From Fibrobacterales bacterium Fibro_02 (lineage in GTDB: Bacteria > Fibrobacterota > Fibrobacteria > Fibrobacterales > Fibrobacteraceae), in assembly GCA_001603905.1 (NCBI GenBank), contig LVAE01000021.1, positions 1 to 37,637 on the forward strand: DNA of 37,637 nt. The letters are read 5' to 3'. Below the pieces are notes generated by a model. It ran no database searches, was not told where the DNA came from, and saw only the letters and a list, made by a program, of their open reading frames with translations. The stretch's first letter is position 1. Each line of letters opens with the position of its first letter. The translations under genes and the position numbers were made by a program. Of the stretch, positions 1 to 7,573 are shown in pieces.

Positions 1-156
1 CTGCAACTTCACGTAGGTACCGGCTGCCGGACCAACTTCGGAAGCCTTGGACTTAGCGATCATGCCGAACAGTTTCGGTACTGCGACGGCGGCCAGGATG
101 CCCATGATCACGATCACGACCATCAATTCGATAAGGGTAAAACCTTGCTTTTTCAT
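1..156 (-). CDS. Type IV prepilin / pseudopilin, N-terminal part (runs off the window)
   Basis: Only the first 52 codons are in the window. The protein opens MKKQGFTLIELMVV and continues with a hydrophobic stretch ending ILAAVAVP. This is a class III signal: cleavage is expected after Gly5, leaving a mature N-terminal Phe with Glu at position +5, followed by the helix that packs in the pilus core. Such proteins are cleaved and methylated by PilD and assembled into type IV pili or type II secretion pseudopili. The ATG at 156 has an AAGGAG ribosome site 7 bases upstream. pilC and pilT further along (22659-24932) show that the organism has the machinery. Whether this is the major pilin or a GspG-like pseudopilin cannot be decided without the C-terminus. 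Confidence 0.93.
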   Translation of the reverse strand, partial: MKKQGFTLIELMVVIVIMGILAAVAVPKLFGMIAKSKASEVGPAAGTYVKLQ

Positions 157-234
157 AGTGTACTCCTTGTTGTTTTGTTACACACTTGTTTGAGTTTTAG
201 TCCCGTAAGTGGTGTTCAACTCGTTTATGTCTCT

Positions 235-263
235 AATATACAATCATTTTTTCCAAAAAGCAA
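235..263 (-). promoter_or_regulatory. Candidate promoter of the prepilin gene
   Basis: On the minus strand a TTG (263-261) lies 20 bases before TATATTAG (240-233). This resembles the -33 TTG and -7 TAnnTTTG pair of Bacteroidota-type sigma factors. It would give a leader of about 70 bases before the prepilin start. The call rests on motif position only. Confidence 0.4.
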
Positions 264-267
264 TAGG

Positions 268-328
268 TTTGTCAAAAAAAAATGCATTTTTGTCAAACTT
301 TTTTCTCGGTTTCGTCACGTTTTTGTCA
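268..328 (-). promoter_or_regulatory. Four phased TGACAAA-type boxes upstream of the prepilin promoter
   Basis: On the + strand TTTGTCA occurs at 268-274, 289-295 and 322-328, and TTTCGTCA at 310-317. The GTCA cores begin at 271, 292, 314 and 325, so they are 21, 22 and 11 bp apart, close to whole helical turns. All point the same way and lie just upstream of the candidate prepilin promoter. This is the arrangement expected of an activator array, but the binding protein is unknown. Confidence 0.35.
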
Positions 329-577
329 CAAAAAATTACTTTGTTCTAAACAGACGGTTCCCGGAATTGCCGTTTTTGGTTGAAATTCGCCACATTTCGA
401 GACAGATTTCGATGGTGTATATATACAAAATTTTCGGGCGAATGGGGAACTTTTTTCAAAAAAAGTATTCCAACTTGGAATATATTTTCATTTTTTGCAA
501 TAATTAGCACATATTTTCGCAATAAATCCATAAGATTCAGCAGTCAAAATCGGGTGATTCGGCGGTCCCTTAAACGC
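329..577. other. Non-coding AT-rich stretch with one operator-like inverted repeat
   Basis: No credible gene lies here; the open frames lack ribosome sites and overlap one another. The clearest structure is the perfect inverted repeat TATTCCAA-C-TTGGAATA at 466-482. A short self-complementary GTATATATAC is at about 415-424. Neither sits next to a start codon, so their role is open. Confidence 0.5.
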
Positions 578-600
578 AAAAAGCTCGGTTAAACCGAGCC
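578..600 (-). terminator. Rho-independent terminator after the intact Rpn gene
   Basis: Read leftward, the stem GCTCGG/CCGAGC with a TTTAA loop (583-599) is followed by five T (582-578). It lies about 30 bases past the stop codon at 629. Confidence 0.8.
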
Positions 601-628
601 TTCACTGGTTGTTTTAAGACACAAAGAA

Positions 629-1441
629 CTACTTCGTAGCCGATTCCAGGCCAGATTCACGCAATTTGAGCACTTCCTCTTTGGAAAGACGCGAATACTT
701 GACGATTTTCTCAATAGGTTCACCATCTGCAAGCATAGCTACAGCCATTGCGCGACGTTCTTCGGCGCGGCCTTCTTCCTTGCTTTCATGAAGGTCATAT
801 TCGTAAGTCATATACTTGTTCCTTATGAGAGTGTCGGCCTTGTAAAAAGACACCTGGTCGTTGATGGTTTTTGTTTCACGGGAGTCCGCATTCCTGGTCG
901 CAAAGTATTTCATATATGCCTTGACAACCGGATCCGTAAATTCCTCGTACTTCTTAAAGATATAAAAATTTTTGAAAGTGCGGTCGTCCAAAGTAATGTT
1001 CGGATCCTCCTTCGCCCTATTTTCGAAATGATAACAAGGAAGTCCGCGTCCAAAAATGTCCATAGGGCACAAGAAAATGACATATTGTTCCTTGAGGCTG
1101 GTGTAATACTCCCCCTTCGAAAGGGCGACTCCGTCGCCCACACTCTGGTAGTACCTGGCACGCTGCGGGAGTTCCTTGGTGTCAACCATCTGCATTTCCA
1201 AATCAAAGGAGCGAATAGTTTCTCCGTTTTCGTTAGTTTCCCGCGCGAATACATCGTAGCGAACGCCCTTGTGTTCCGCGTCGTAGCTCAAAACGGCCTC
1301 CGGAATTGGCGTTTCCAGGTGATCGATTTTGATTTCCAGCAAGTGCTCAATGAATGGCTGAGCAATGTGCTTGTTGCTGAACACAAGCCCGAACATAATT
1401 GGGTTGGTAATGTCAAGGTCATCAAAAGACTTAATATTCAT
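629..1441 (-). CDS. Rpn family PD-(D/E)XK nuclease / putative transposase, intact
   Basis: 270-residue protein of the Rpn / PDDEXK-transposase family (PF12784 type). It opens with a typical 'DLDITNPIMFGLVFSN' start. The nuclease core is visible as RYDVFA (catalytic Asp) followed after a variable loop by FDLEMQM, the E-x-Q form of the (D/E)xK motif. A charged tail (EEGRAEERRAMAVAMLADG) is also usual. Rpn proteins are DNA endonucleases that promote RecA-independent recombination and often occur in multiple decaying copies; here a second, broken copy lies at once upstream. The ATG at 1441 follows GAAAGG within a conserved hairpin leader shared with that copy. Expression level and activity are unknown. 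Confidence 0.85.
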   Translation of the reverse strand: MNIKSFDDLDITNPIMFGLVFSNKHIAQPFIEHLLEIKIDHLETPIPEAVLSYDAEHKGVRYDVFARETNENGETIRSFDLEMQMVDTKELPQRARYYQSVGDGVALSKGEYYTSLKEQYVIFLCPMDIFGRGLPCYHFENRAKEDPNITLDDRTFKNFYIFKKYEEFTDPVVKAYMKYFATRNADSRETKTINDQVSFYKADTLIRNKYMTYEYDLHESKEEGRAEERRAMAVAMLADGEPIEKIVKYSRLSKEEVLKLRESGLESATK

Positions 1442-1448
1442 GAATATT

Positions 1449-1568
1449 CCCTTTCGTGTTAAATTAGGGCTAATCCCTATTACTTAACACGTTTCTTTCG
1501 GCGACTCAAAGCCAAAATTTTTGTAAAACTTTTGTAAAAAACAGAAAAAGCCCGGCGGTGAGCCGGGC
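1449..1568 (-). repeat. Rpn leader repeat, copy A (leader, promoter region and terminator)
   Basis: This stretch aligns almost base for base with 2615-2733. Shared parts, reading leftward, are a GCCCGGC/GCCGGGC terminator, a region with two TTTTGTAAA-like runs (+ strand), the string CGGCGACTCAAAGCC, and a leader hairpin. The hairpin has outer arms CGTGTTAA/TTAACACG (1455-1462 with 1484-1491) and an inner stem TAGGG/CCCTA. It ends just before the ribosome site of the Rpn gene at 1441. Confidence 0.75.
1545..1568 (-). terminator. Terminator after the broken Rpn gene
   Basis: Leftward stem GCCCGGC/GCCGGGC (1550-1568) with a 5-base loop is followed by TTTTT (1549-1545). It is about 30 bases past the stop at 1598. 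Confidence 0.85.
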
Positions 1569-1597
1569 GTCGAAGACTATTTTCAGGAGTTTTCGAG

Positions 1598-2608
1598 CTA
1601 CTTAAGCGAAAGCATCGTAGAAATCACGCTGTCCGGCACATTCTGCGAACGGAGATAATCCGCACGTTTTGTAGTCAGAGCATCATTCTTTTCGCGTTCC
1701 TGTTCCGCGCCCTTGAGGAAGGCTTCGGCTTCGAGGGCTTCGTATTCATGATGGTCGAACATGTTCGCCTCCAGTGCTTTCAAAAGTTCAGGGTTCATGC
1801 GGCTTACGCGCAGGCGGTCCAGCGCATTCGCAAAAATCGGATCCACTGTCTCGGGAACCTGGAGCGGGCCCCTAGAGATGAGCCTAAGCCAGAAATCCTC
1901 GCGGGTTTTCACACCCTTGCGCAGCTTCACGAAATTAGGCAGATCAACGATAATATACCTATTTTTCCGCGAAATGGGAAGAGCGCTTCCCGATTCAACA
2001 TCATGTTCGCTATAGGTGGACCATACATCCTTATAGATATCCTTAGACTTGAGAATCGATTCATTGCAAAGCCAGATGGATACCGTTTCCGGGAGTTCAT
2101 AATAGCGATACTTGCGTTCCTCGTCGGACAAACCCAAGAAATAAGGAGAACGATTAAACTCGTACTTGCCGCGCAACGTGAGGTACGAATTGTAAAGCTG
2201 CATGCGATCGTAAAAGAACGAATGCACCTTGTTCTGCATTTGACGCTTTCAGCGTCCGCTGCTTCGCCTCAGTTATAAAAACAAACTAGTTTGTTTTTGC
2301 AACATTCGGCTCGCACGCTTTCCAATGTTGAGATAACGATTGTCACGGGTATGCACCCAGACATCAAGGCGGGCAGGGTCGTTCTCCGGCATAAAGATGT
2401 CGATGGGCTTCTCGAATTCGTATTCGAGTTCCGTAATTTCGCGTCCGTGGTCCAGCTGGAGTAGGCTGTTGAGCACATCGCGGATCGTATCCTTGTCATC
2501 CATCAGGATGCGGAAGGTCGCCGCGTATTTTGGCAGCAGGAATTCCTCGCCGCGCTCGTTCGTGACAATGTATCTCTTGGTCGGCCGACTGGCGTTTTCA
2601 TCTGGCAT
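1598..2608 (-). pseudogene. Second Rpn family gene, interrupted by an 81-bp palindromic insertion
   Basis: The N-terminal part (2608-2273) encodes MPDENASRPTKRYIVTNERG through to LDVWVHTRDNRYLNI and then reads into a stop. The C-terminal part resumes in the same frame as MQNKVHSFFYDRMQLYNSYL (2239-1598) and ends after a charged tail. Joined, they give an Rpn-type protein of about 310 residues, in which the E-M-Q of the nuclease motif would fall exactly at the break. The interrupting 81 bp (2242-2322) keep the frame but carry TAA and TGA stops, so the normal product cannot be made. The C-terminal part has an ATG but no convincing ribosome site. It shares its leader with the intact copy at 629-1441. 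Confidence 0.85.
2242..2322. repeat. 81-bp palindromic insertion inside the Rpn gene
   Basis: Removing 2242-2322 restores a continuous family-like sequence across the junction, ...RYLNI followed by (E)MQNKVHSF. The segment has a perfect 22-bp palindromic core, AAAAACAAACTAGTTTGTTTTT (about 2278-2299), imperfectly matching outer arms, and a GACGCT-GAA-AGCGTC hairpin near one end. GAAAGCGT occurs at both ends. It has no coding capacity, so it resembles a small palindromic or MITE-like element. The exact ends are inferred from where coding similarity stops. Confidence 0.65.
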
Positions 2609-2614
2609 ATAAGT

Positions 2615-2733
2615 TTCCTTTCGTGTTAAATTTGGGGAGGTCCCTATTACTTAACACGCTTTTTTCGGCGACTCAAAGCCATATTTTTTGTAAAAATTTT
2701 GTAAAAAATGAAAAAGCCCGGCGTGAGCCGGGC
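2615..2733 (-). repeat. Rpn leader repeat, copy B
   Basis: Second copy of the element at 1449-1568, in the same orientation and upstream of the broken Rpn gene. The outer hairpin arms CGTGTTAA/TTAACACG are at 2622-2629 and 2651-2658. The inner loop differs from copy A but still allows a GGG/CCC stem. The terminator half (2711-2733) serves argD here. Confidence 0.75.
2711..2733 (-). terminator. Terminator after argD
   Basis: Leftward stem GCCCGGC/GCCGGGC (2716-2733) with a GTGA loop (+ strand) is followed by TTTTT (2715-2711), about 20 bases past the argD stop. It closes the argB-argD unit. Confidence 0.85.
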
Positions 2734-2755
2734 TGAAAGGTGAAATAACCTGAAA

Positions 2756-3967
2756 TTACTTCGCGGCCTTGGAAGCGGCTTCGAAGGCGGCGCCAAGCTT
2801 AGCGAGGGCCTCGTCGCATTCCGCGGCAGACACATTCAGCGGCGGGAGCATACGCAGCACGTTGCCCTTGGCGCTAAGCACCATGAGCTTTTCGCCCCGG
2901 GCGGCAGCGATGATGTTGCCCACCGGCATAGATTCGTCAAGAGCCACACCGAGAATCAAGCCTTCACCGCGGATTTCCTTGGCGAAGCTGTACTTTTCCA
3001 CAAGGCTCGCCAAACCGGCCTTCAGCTGGGCAGAACGTTCAGCCACATTCTTGAGCAGCCCCGGAATCTGCTTCACGACAGCGAGACCTGCGGCGCAGGC
3101 AATCGGGTTGCCGCCAAAAGTCGTACCGTGGTCGCCGGCCTTGAGCTGGTCCGCAATCTTCTGGCGCAGCAGCACCGCACCGAGCGGGAGACCGCCACCG
3201 ATACCCTTCGCAAGCGAAACAAGGTCCGGATTCAGGCCGTACTTTTCGAAACCGAGGAAGGTTCCAAGCCTACCCACGCCCGCCTGCACTTCGTCAACGA
3301 TGACGAGGCAGCCGAATTCCTTCTGCAGGCTGTTGATGGTCTCGACCATCTCCTTCGAAAGCGTCATCACACCGCCTTCGGCAGCGAGGCTTTCAAGCAT
3401 AATTGCGCAAGTATCCTTGTTGACTTCGGCCTTCAAGGCAGCACAGTCATTCCAAGTCACATGTACGAAGTCACCCGGCATGGAGCCGAAGCCTTCCCTG
3501 ATAGCCGGCTGGCCTGTCGCAGAAAGAGCTGCGAAGGTACGACCGTGGAAGCTGTTCACGAAGGTGATTATCTTCTGCCGATTCTTTTCGCCCTTCCGGT
3601 CGAAGTACTTACGCGCGAACTTGATAGCGCCTTCGTTGGCTTCGGTACCGGAGTTGCAGAAGAAGGCCTTGTCGAACTTGGTGATTTCAAGGAGGGCCTT
3701 GCCGAGATCAATCTGCGGGTAGTTCGGGTAAAGGTTGCTGATGTGGTTGAAGTGGTTCATCTGTTCCACCACCGCATCCTTAATCGCCTGGTTCTGATGG
3801 CCGAGCGCGTTCACGGCGATGCCTGCCACGAAGTCCAGGTACTTGTTGCCCTGGTCGTCGTAGAGGTAAGAGCCTTCGCCTTTTACGAAGTTGATGTCAG
3901 CCTTGCCGTAGAGCGGCGCGATAATTTGTTTGTCCTGTTCGAGCAGGTTAGCGCAAGATTGTGCCAT
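2756..3967 (-). CDS. argD: Acetylornithine aminotransferase
   Basis: 403 residues, the usual length for this class III PLP-dependent aminotransferase. It converts N-acetylglutamate semialdehyde and glutamate to N-acetylornithine and 2-oxoglutarate in arginine synthesis; many homologues also act on succinyl-diaminopimelate in lysine synthesis. Visible features are the N-terminal YLYDDQGNKYLDFVAGIAV, the PLP-phosphate loop NSGTEANEGAIK (105-116), the cofactor Asp in VDEVQAGVGR (about 225), and the Schiff-base Lys254 in LAKGIGGGLPLG. The ATG at 3967 has GGAGA 8 bases upstream and overlaps the end of argB by 20 bases, so the two are probably translationally coupled. Confidence 0.95.
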   Translation of the reverse strand: MAQSCANLLEQDKQIIAPLYGKADINFVKGEGSYLYDDQGNKYLDFVAGIAVNALGHQNQAIKDAVVEQMNHFNHISNLYPNYPQIDLGKALLEITKFDKAFFCNSGTEANEGAIKFARKYFDRKGEKNRQKIITFVNSFHGRTFAALSATGQPAIREGFGSMPGDFVHVTWNDCAALKAEVNKDTCAIMLESLAAEGGVMTLSKEMVETINSLQKEFGCLVIVDEVQAGVGRLGTFLGFEKYGLNPDLVSLAKGIGGGLPLGAVLLRQKIADQLKAGDHGTTFGGNPIACAAGLAVVKQIPGLLKNVAERSAQLKAGLASLVEKYSFAKEIRGEGLILGVALDESMPVGNIIAAARGEKLMVLSAKGNVLRMLPPLNVSAAECDEALAKLGAAFEAASKAAK

Positions 3968-4739
3968 AGTTTAAATCTCCATTAATTTGTTTGCCAAAGT
4001 GTTCCGCGTCCTTCCAACCCACGATGTGGATGCTCTTGAGTCCTCGTCGGATCGACTTGAAACTCTCGCGGACTTTGGGAATCATACCGCCGGAGATGAC
4101 GCCAGCTTCAATCAGCTTTTCGGCGTCCGCTTCGCTCAGTTCGGGAATTACATTCTTGTTTTCGTCCATCACGCCCGGCACGTCGCTTACCAACACGAAC
4201 TGGTCGGCCTCGAGCGCCACAGCCAGTTCAGATGCAGCCGTGTCGGCATTCACGTTCCAGCTCACGCCGTTGCCGTTTGCGTCAGGACCAATCGAAATCG
4301 GGCTTACCACGGGAACAAACCCCGCACCCCAGAGCGCGGTCACAATGCCCGGATTCACCTTCTTGATTTCGCCCACCAGGCCAAGGTCCACCTTGCCCTG
4401 TTTCTTTTCGACCTGGAACAGATTCGCGTCTACGCCCGAAATACCGACGGCGCCACAGCCGTTGTTCAGGAGCATGCGCACGAGCTTCTTGTTCACGTGG
4501 CCCGAGAGGGTCATCTCGACCATCTTCATGATGCCGGGGGTTGTGACTCGCAGACCGTCGATGAATGTCGGTTGTTCCTTGAGCAAGGCAATATTTTCGT
4601 TGATGTCCTTGCCACCGCCGTGAACCACGGCCACCTGACAGCCACTACCGGGGAGGGTAGAGACTGCCGACACAAAATCAGCCAGCTTGGCTTCGTCGAT
4701 TGCCAGGCTGCCACCAATTTTTACAACCACTTTTTTCAT
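3948..4739 (-). CDS. argB: N-acetylglutamate kinase
   Basis: About 263 residues, a typical amino-acid-kinase fold enzyme that phosphorylates N-acetylglutamate, the second step of arginine synthesis. The start at 4739 (MKKVVVKIGGSLA) puts the conserved KIGG nucleotide loop at residues 7-10; an upstream in-frame ATG would add 14 residues not seen in the family. Other signatures are VVHGGGKDIN, NADTAASELA and GGMIPKV near the end. An AGAGGAA site lies 10 bases before the ATG. It is the first gene of an argB-argD pair, divergent from the ferredoxin gene. No other arg genes are in the window. Confidence 0.95.
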   Translation of the reverse strand: MKKVVVKIGGSLAIDEAKLADFVSAVSTLPGSGCQVAVVHGGGKDINENIALLKEQPTFIDGLRVTTPGIMKMVEMTLSGHVNKKLVRMLLNNGCGAVGISGVDANLFQVEKKQGKVDLGLVGEIKKVNPGIVTALWGAGFVPVVSPISIGPDANGNGVSWNVNADTAASELAVALEADQFVLVSDVPGVMDENKNVIPELSEADAEKLIEAGVISGGMIPKVRESFKSIRRGLKSIHIVGWKDAEHFGKQINGDLNYGTILR

Positions 4740-4864
4740 CGTGTGCGAGTTCCTCTCGTGCTTTTGAATTTTTACGCCCACAAATTTAGAAAAAACGCCC
4801 GCTACTTAAATGTTTTTATTATATTATAACCATAAATTCAACCTAAGACACAAAGAGGTAAATT

Positions 4865-5062
4865 ATGGCTATCACGAAAGTTTGGCTGGACGAATCCAGT
4901 GACGAATGCGTATCTTGCGGCGCTTGCGAAGCTACTTGCGACGCAGTGTTCAGCGTTCCCGAAAAGATGCAGGTCAAGGAAGGCGTTGACTATTCCGCTT
5001 ACGAAAGCGAAATCAAGGACGCTGCTGACAGCTGCCCGGCCGGCGTGATTAAGTACGAGTAA
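4865..5062 (+). CDS. Small single-cluster ferredoxin
   Basis: 65 residues, acidic, cytoplasmic. Cysteines C15-x2-C18-x2-C21 with a distant C57-Pro provide the four ligands expected of one [4Fe-4S] cluster; C25 is an additional cysteine. The size and spacing match single-cluster bacterial ferredoxins used as low-potential electron carriers. Such a carrier would suit an obligate anaerobe, but the partner enzyme is not shown by the neighbourhood. The ATG follows AGAGGT, a TATTATATTATAA stretch lies upstream in the gap shared with argB, and a strong terminator follows, so the gene is probably transcribed alone. Confidence 0.9.
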   Translation: MAITKVWLDESSDECVSCGACEATCDAVFSVPEKMQVKEGVDYSAYESEIKDAADSCPAGVIKYE

Positions 5063-5089
5063 TTTTTAGTACTCTACTAAAACATTTAA

Positions 5090-5118
5090 AGCCTTGTCTT
5101 AGGACAAGGCTATTTTTT
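5090..5118 (+). terminator. Terminator after the ferredoxin gene
   Basis: Perfect stem AGCCTTGTC/GACAAGGCT (5090-5098 with 5103-5111) with a TTAG loop, followed by a run of seven T. Confidence 0.92.
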
Positions 5119-5263
5119 TAAGCGTAAAAGGAGGTCCCGGCACAAGGCCGGGAAGACAATTTTTTAAGCGTAAAAGGAGGTCTCCCCGTTCCGAGGATTG
5201 TGGGCACATAAGCAATAAATTGCAAGTGCCCACTAACCGGTCTAAGGCCGGGAAGACAATTCA
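5114..5263. repeat. Nested direct and inverted repeat patch
   Basis: TTTTTAAGCGTAAAAGGAGG occurs twice (about 5114 and 5161) and AAGGCCGGGAAGACAAT occurs twice (about 5144 and 5246), so a unit has been duplicated. One copy carries an extra segment with a long hairpin, arms GTGGGCAC/GTGCCCAC around an inner GCAAT/ATTGC (about 5198-5233). The other carries CCCGGC-ACAAG-GCCGGG. The patch lies between the ends of the ferredoxin and LamG genes and may include a terminator for the latter. It has no coding capacity. Confidence 0.6.
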
Positions 5264-5265
5264 GA

Positions 5266-6714
5266 TTACTTCGCCAGGGCTTCGTACTGGGCCTTGACCC
5301 ATTCGGCGCTGCGGGCGGTCGATTCAATGGTCACTTCGTCGATAATGCCGTTCCAGGTGTCGTTCGCAACCTCGGTCCCGCCAATGCGGAATGGTACGGG
5401 CTCTGCCATATCCTTGGGCTTAAACGGCACGCCAGCAGGTTCGCTAGCGAGTTCACCGTTTACATAGAGGAACAGTTTTCCGTTTTCGTACACGAGGGTG
5501 ATGTTAGCCCACTCGTTCGGCGGAAGCACGCCACCACGTTCGGTATTACCCTTGCTCAGCCAGGCATAGCCGGTCGCCGAAATACCGTCACTCACGGCGA
5601 CAATGGAACTGATGGTAACGTCGTACTGCAACTGGAACCTGGCCGTAGAAGTCATCCAGTCGGAGCGCTGGGCAAACAGCAGTTGGTAAATGCTTCCCTG
5701 ACGGAATCCCTTCCAGAAGGTCCACATCGAAAGTGTGAAGTCCCCTGCACTCGGATCGATTTCGCCAACGTCAACATATTGTCCGACCTTCAGCAAAATT
5801 CCCTTGCCCGAAATACCTTCCACATACTCAACACAATCCGGATCAGCAGGCGTTCCGTCGCTGTTGTAGACCTGGGCGTCGCCTTCCATATCGAGCCTAA
5901 CCGAGATATCCAGATCTTCCACACCCGTGGCAGTCGTGTCATTGACGACCGTATCCTTCGCTGAAGTATCAGGCGGCACAATCACCGGTTCAGGAACAGA
6001 TACATCTGCGGGAACGTCCACCATGATGCCACCGTAAGCGGCGCCACTATAATAGTGATAGTCCGAAATGGTCAGCCAGCCGTTGTTCTGGTCACGCTGT
6101 TCCAGGGACGGGATCACCAGGGTATCGCCCACGACCGCCGTCATGAAATCGAAGCGAGCCTTCGGCTGTTCGCCCGCCACGTACACCAGGGAAATTTCAC
6201 CCACGGGCATCGAGGCAAACGCAAAGGAGCCATCCTCGTTCACCGGGGCCATCTCGTTGCTACCCACGATGCGCATATAGCCGGAATTGGCGGCGGCAAT
6301 GCTACTTTCGAGCCTGCGCGGATGTCCCACCATCACGTGAGCACTCGCCTTGTTCTGTATGCGAGAAAGACCTGAGCCTTCGTTGCCTTCGGCATAGAGC
6401 ACCACAGAGCGGGTACTGTCGAATTTCAGATCAAATTTTCCGTTGTCATCGGCGACAACTACGACAGAGTCTTCGATAGAAGTTTTGTCCCAGCTATCGT
6501 AGTAGGCCACCACGCGAGCATGGGCCACAGGCTGGTTGCCCTCGGTCACCACGAAGCCACTCGCCACGGAGTTTCCGATATCGGTCACGCCGCCGGCAGT
6601 CTCGTCGCTCTTGGTACAGGCGGTTACGCCCAACGCAAACAAGGACACTGCCGTGCAGCCAAACAAATTCTTCAAAGAAATAACGCCAGAGGCATTTTTG
6701 AACAAACTATCCAT
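5266..6714 (-). CDS. LamG/concanavalin-domain lipoprotein
   Basis: 482 residues. The N-terminus has a hydrophobic segment ending GVTAC, so Cys33 is a likely lipidation site and the protein should be exported and membrane anchored. Residues of about 50-250 look like beta-rich carboxypeptidase-regulatory-like repeats (GFVVTEGNQPVAHARVVAYY and similar). A Pro/Thr/Asp linker follows (PEPVIVPPDTSAKDT). The C-terminal 200 residues fit a LamG/ConA-like jellyroll (GDFTLSMWTFW, WANITLVYENGKLFLYVNG, WNGIIDEVTI), a fold used to bind sugars or surfaces. The start codon overlaps the stop of the TIGR02147 gene as TAATG, indicating co-translation. The ligand is unknown. Confidence 0.8.
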   Translation of the reverse strand: MDSLFKNASGVISLKNLFGCTAVSLFALGVTACTKSDETAGGVTDIGNSVASGFVVTEGNQPVAHARVVAYYDSWDKTSIEDSVVVVADDNGKFDLKFDSTRSVVLYAEGNEGSGLSRIQNKASAHVMVGHPRRLESSIAAANSGYMRIVGSNEMAPVNEDGSFAFASMPVGEISLVYVAGEQPKARFDFMTAVVGDTLVIPSLEQRDQNNGWLTISDYHYYSGAAYGGIMVDVPADVSVPEPVIVPPDTSAKDTVVNDTTATGVEDLDISVRLDMEGDAQVYNSDGTPADPDCVEYVEGISGKGILLKVGQYVDVGEIDPSAGDFTLSMWTFWKGFRQGSIYQLLFAQRSDWMTSTARFQLQYDVTISSIVAVSDGISATGYAWLSKGNTERGGVLPPNEWANITLVYENGKLFLYVNGELASEPAGVPFKPKDMAEPVPFRIGGTEVANDTWNGIIDEVTIESTARSAEWVKAQYEALAK

Positions 6715-7556
6715 TATTTTGCCTCCTTTTCAATCTTCTTACTCATCGGAAATCCCACCAGCATCATTTCGTAGACGCGTTCTACGTTCGGGTCGTTCGC
6801 GGCCTTCGCGATAATCTTCTTGCGCGCCTCCTCAAGCACCTCGACCGCATAGTTGTAGGAGCTTTCGCTCATGGCAAGCGTCGTGAATGCCGCAAAGCGT
6901 TCGTTCTTGGGCATCGATTCCACGGCGCCGATGGCATGCTGAATGTATTCGCGGCGAATCTGTCGCAGCGCAATCGGCGGAATTTCGGCAGCATCGAGCA
7001 TCTGCGATGTCGCCTCATAGCGGTCACCCACCTTTTTCAGCAGGTTCCAATCGAGCAAATTCTTGACGGCCTCGCGGGCCTCTTCGGTGGTAATCTGCGG
7101 CGTAAGCATACGCGCAAGCACCATGTAGTCGTCGTGCCAGTCGGCATTCACCGCCATTTCGCGCACCACCGGATAGTACCACTTGCTAAAGTAGGCCTGT
7201 TCGCGGGTAGTGACGTGCGTAAATTCAATCTGCTTGCGAATCTGGACAATCTGTTCCCAGGCGTTTTCGCGTTCGTTCACCTGCTGGGCCTGGTTGTACT
7301 GCACAAGCGCCTCGAAGTAAGCCTTCTGGAGCGGTTCGAAATCCATCGCTTTCGCAATCTTCTCGATGGATTTAGGCGTCAAGTTGAAGCGCCCGCGGAT
7401 AACGTTCAGGCAGTACGAGGAACTGCTGAATCCCGCCTTCGCTGCAAAGAAGCGATGCGAAAAGACGGCCCGCATCTTTTTCTGTTCCTCAAAGTAATCC
7501 TGGAGGAACTTGCGGAAGTCGTCGTAGTCAAACAGATGCTCTAGCGCAATACACAT
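6714..7556 (-). CDS. TIGR02147 family protein (Fibrobacter paralogous family)
   Basis: 280 residues, cytoplasmic, no signal peptide. It opens LFDYDDFRKFLQDYFEEQKK, then RFFAAKAGFSSSSYCLNVIRG, which looks like a helix-turn-helix; the following NLTPKSIEKIAKAMDF is also repressor-like. The remainder is helical with a second winged-helix-like stretch (EEAREAVKNLLDWNLLKKVGDRYEAT). This layout marks TIGR02147, a family expanded in Fibrobacter whose members commonly sit next to exported-protein genes, as here with the LamG lipoprotein (TAATG overlap). A regulatory role for the downstream gene is inference. No ribosome site precedes the ATG. Two TTTTTACACA direct repeats lie upstream at 7574 and 7605. 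Confidence 0.82.
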   Translation of the reverse strand: MCIALEHLFDYDDFRKFLQDYFEEQKKMRAVFSHRFFAAKAGFSSSSYCLNVIRGRFNLTPKSIEKIAKAMDFEPLQKAYFEALVQYNQAQQVNERENAWEQIVQIRKQIEFTHVTTREQAYFSKWYYPVVREMAVNADWHDDYMVLARMLTPQITTEEAREAVKNLLDWNLLKKVGDRYEATSQMLDAAEIPPIALRQIRREYIQHAIGAVESMPKNERFAAFTTLAMSESSYNYAVEVLEEARKKIIAKAANDPNVERVYEMMLVGFPMSKKIEKEAK

Positions 7557-7573
7557 GTTTTTAAAATAAATAA

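Noticed and set aside
1598..2608. Two separate small genes (111 and 213 residues)
   Set aside because: Both parts are in the same frame, complement each other as one Rpn protein, and are divided by a palindromic insertion with stops.
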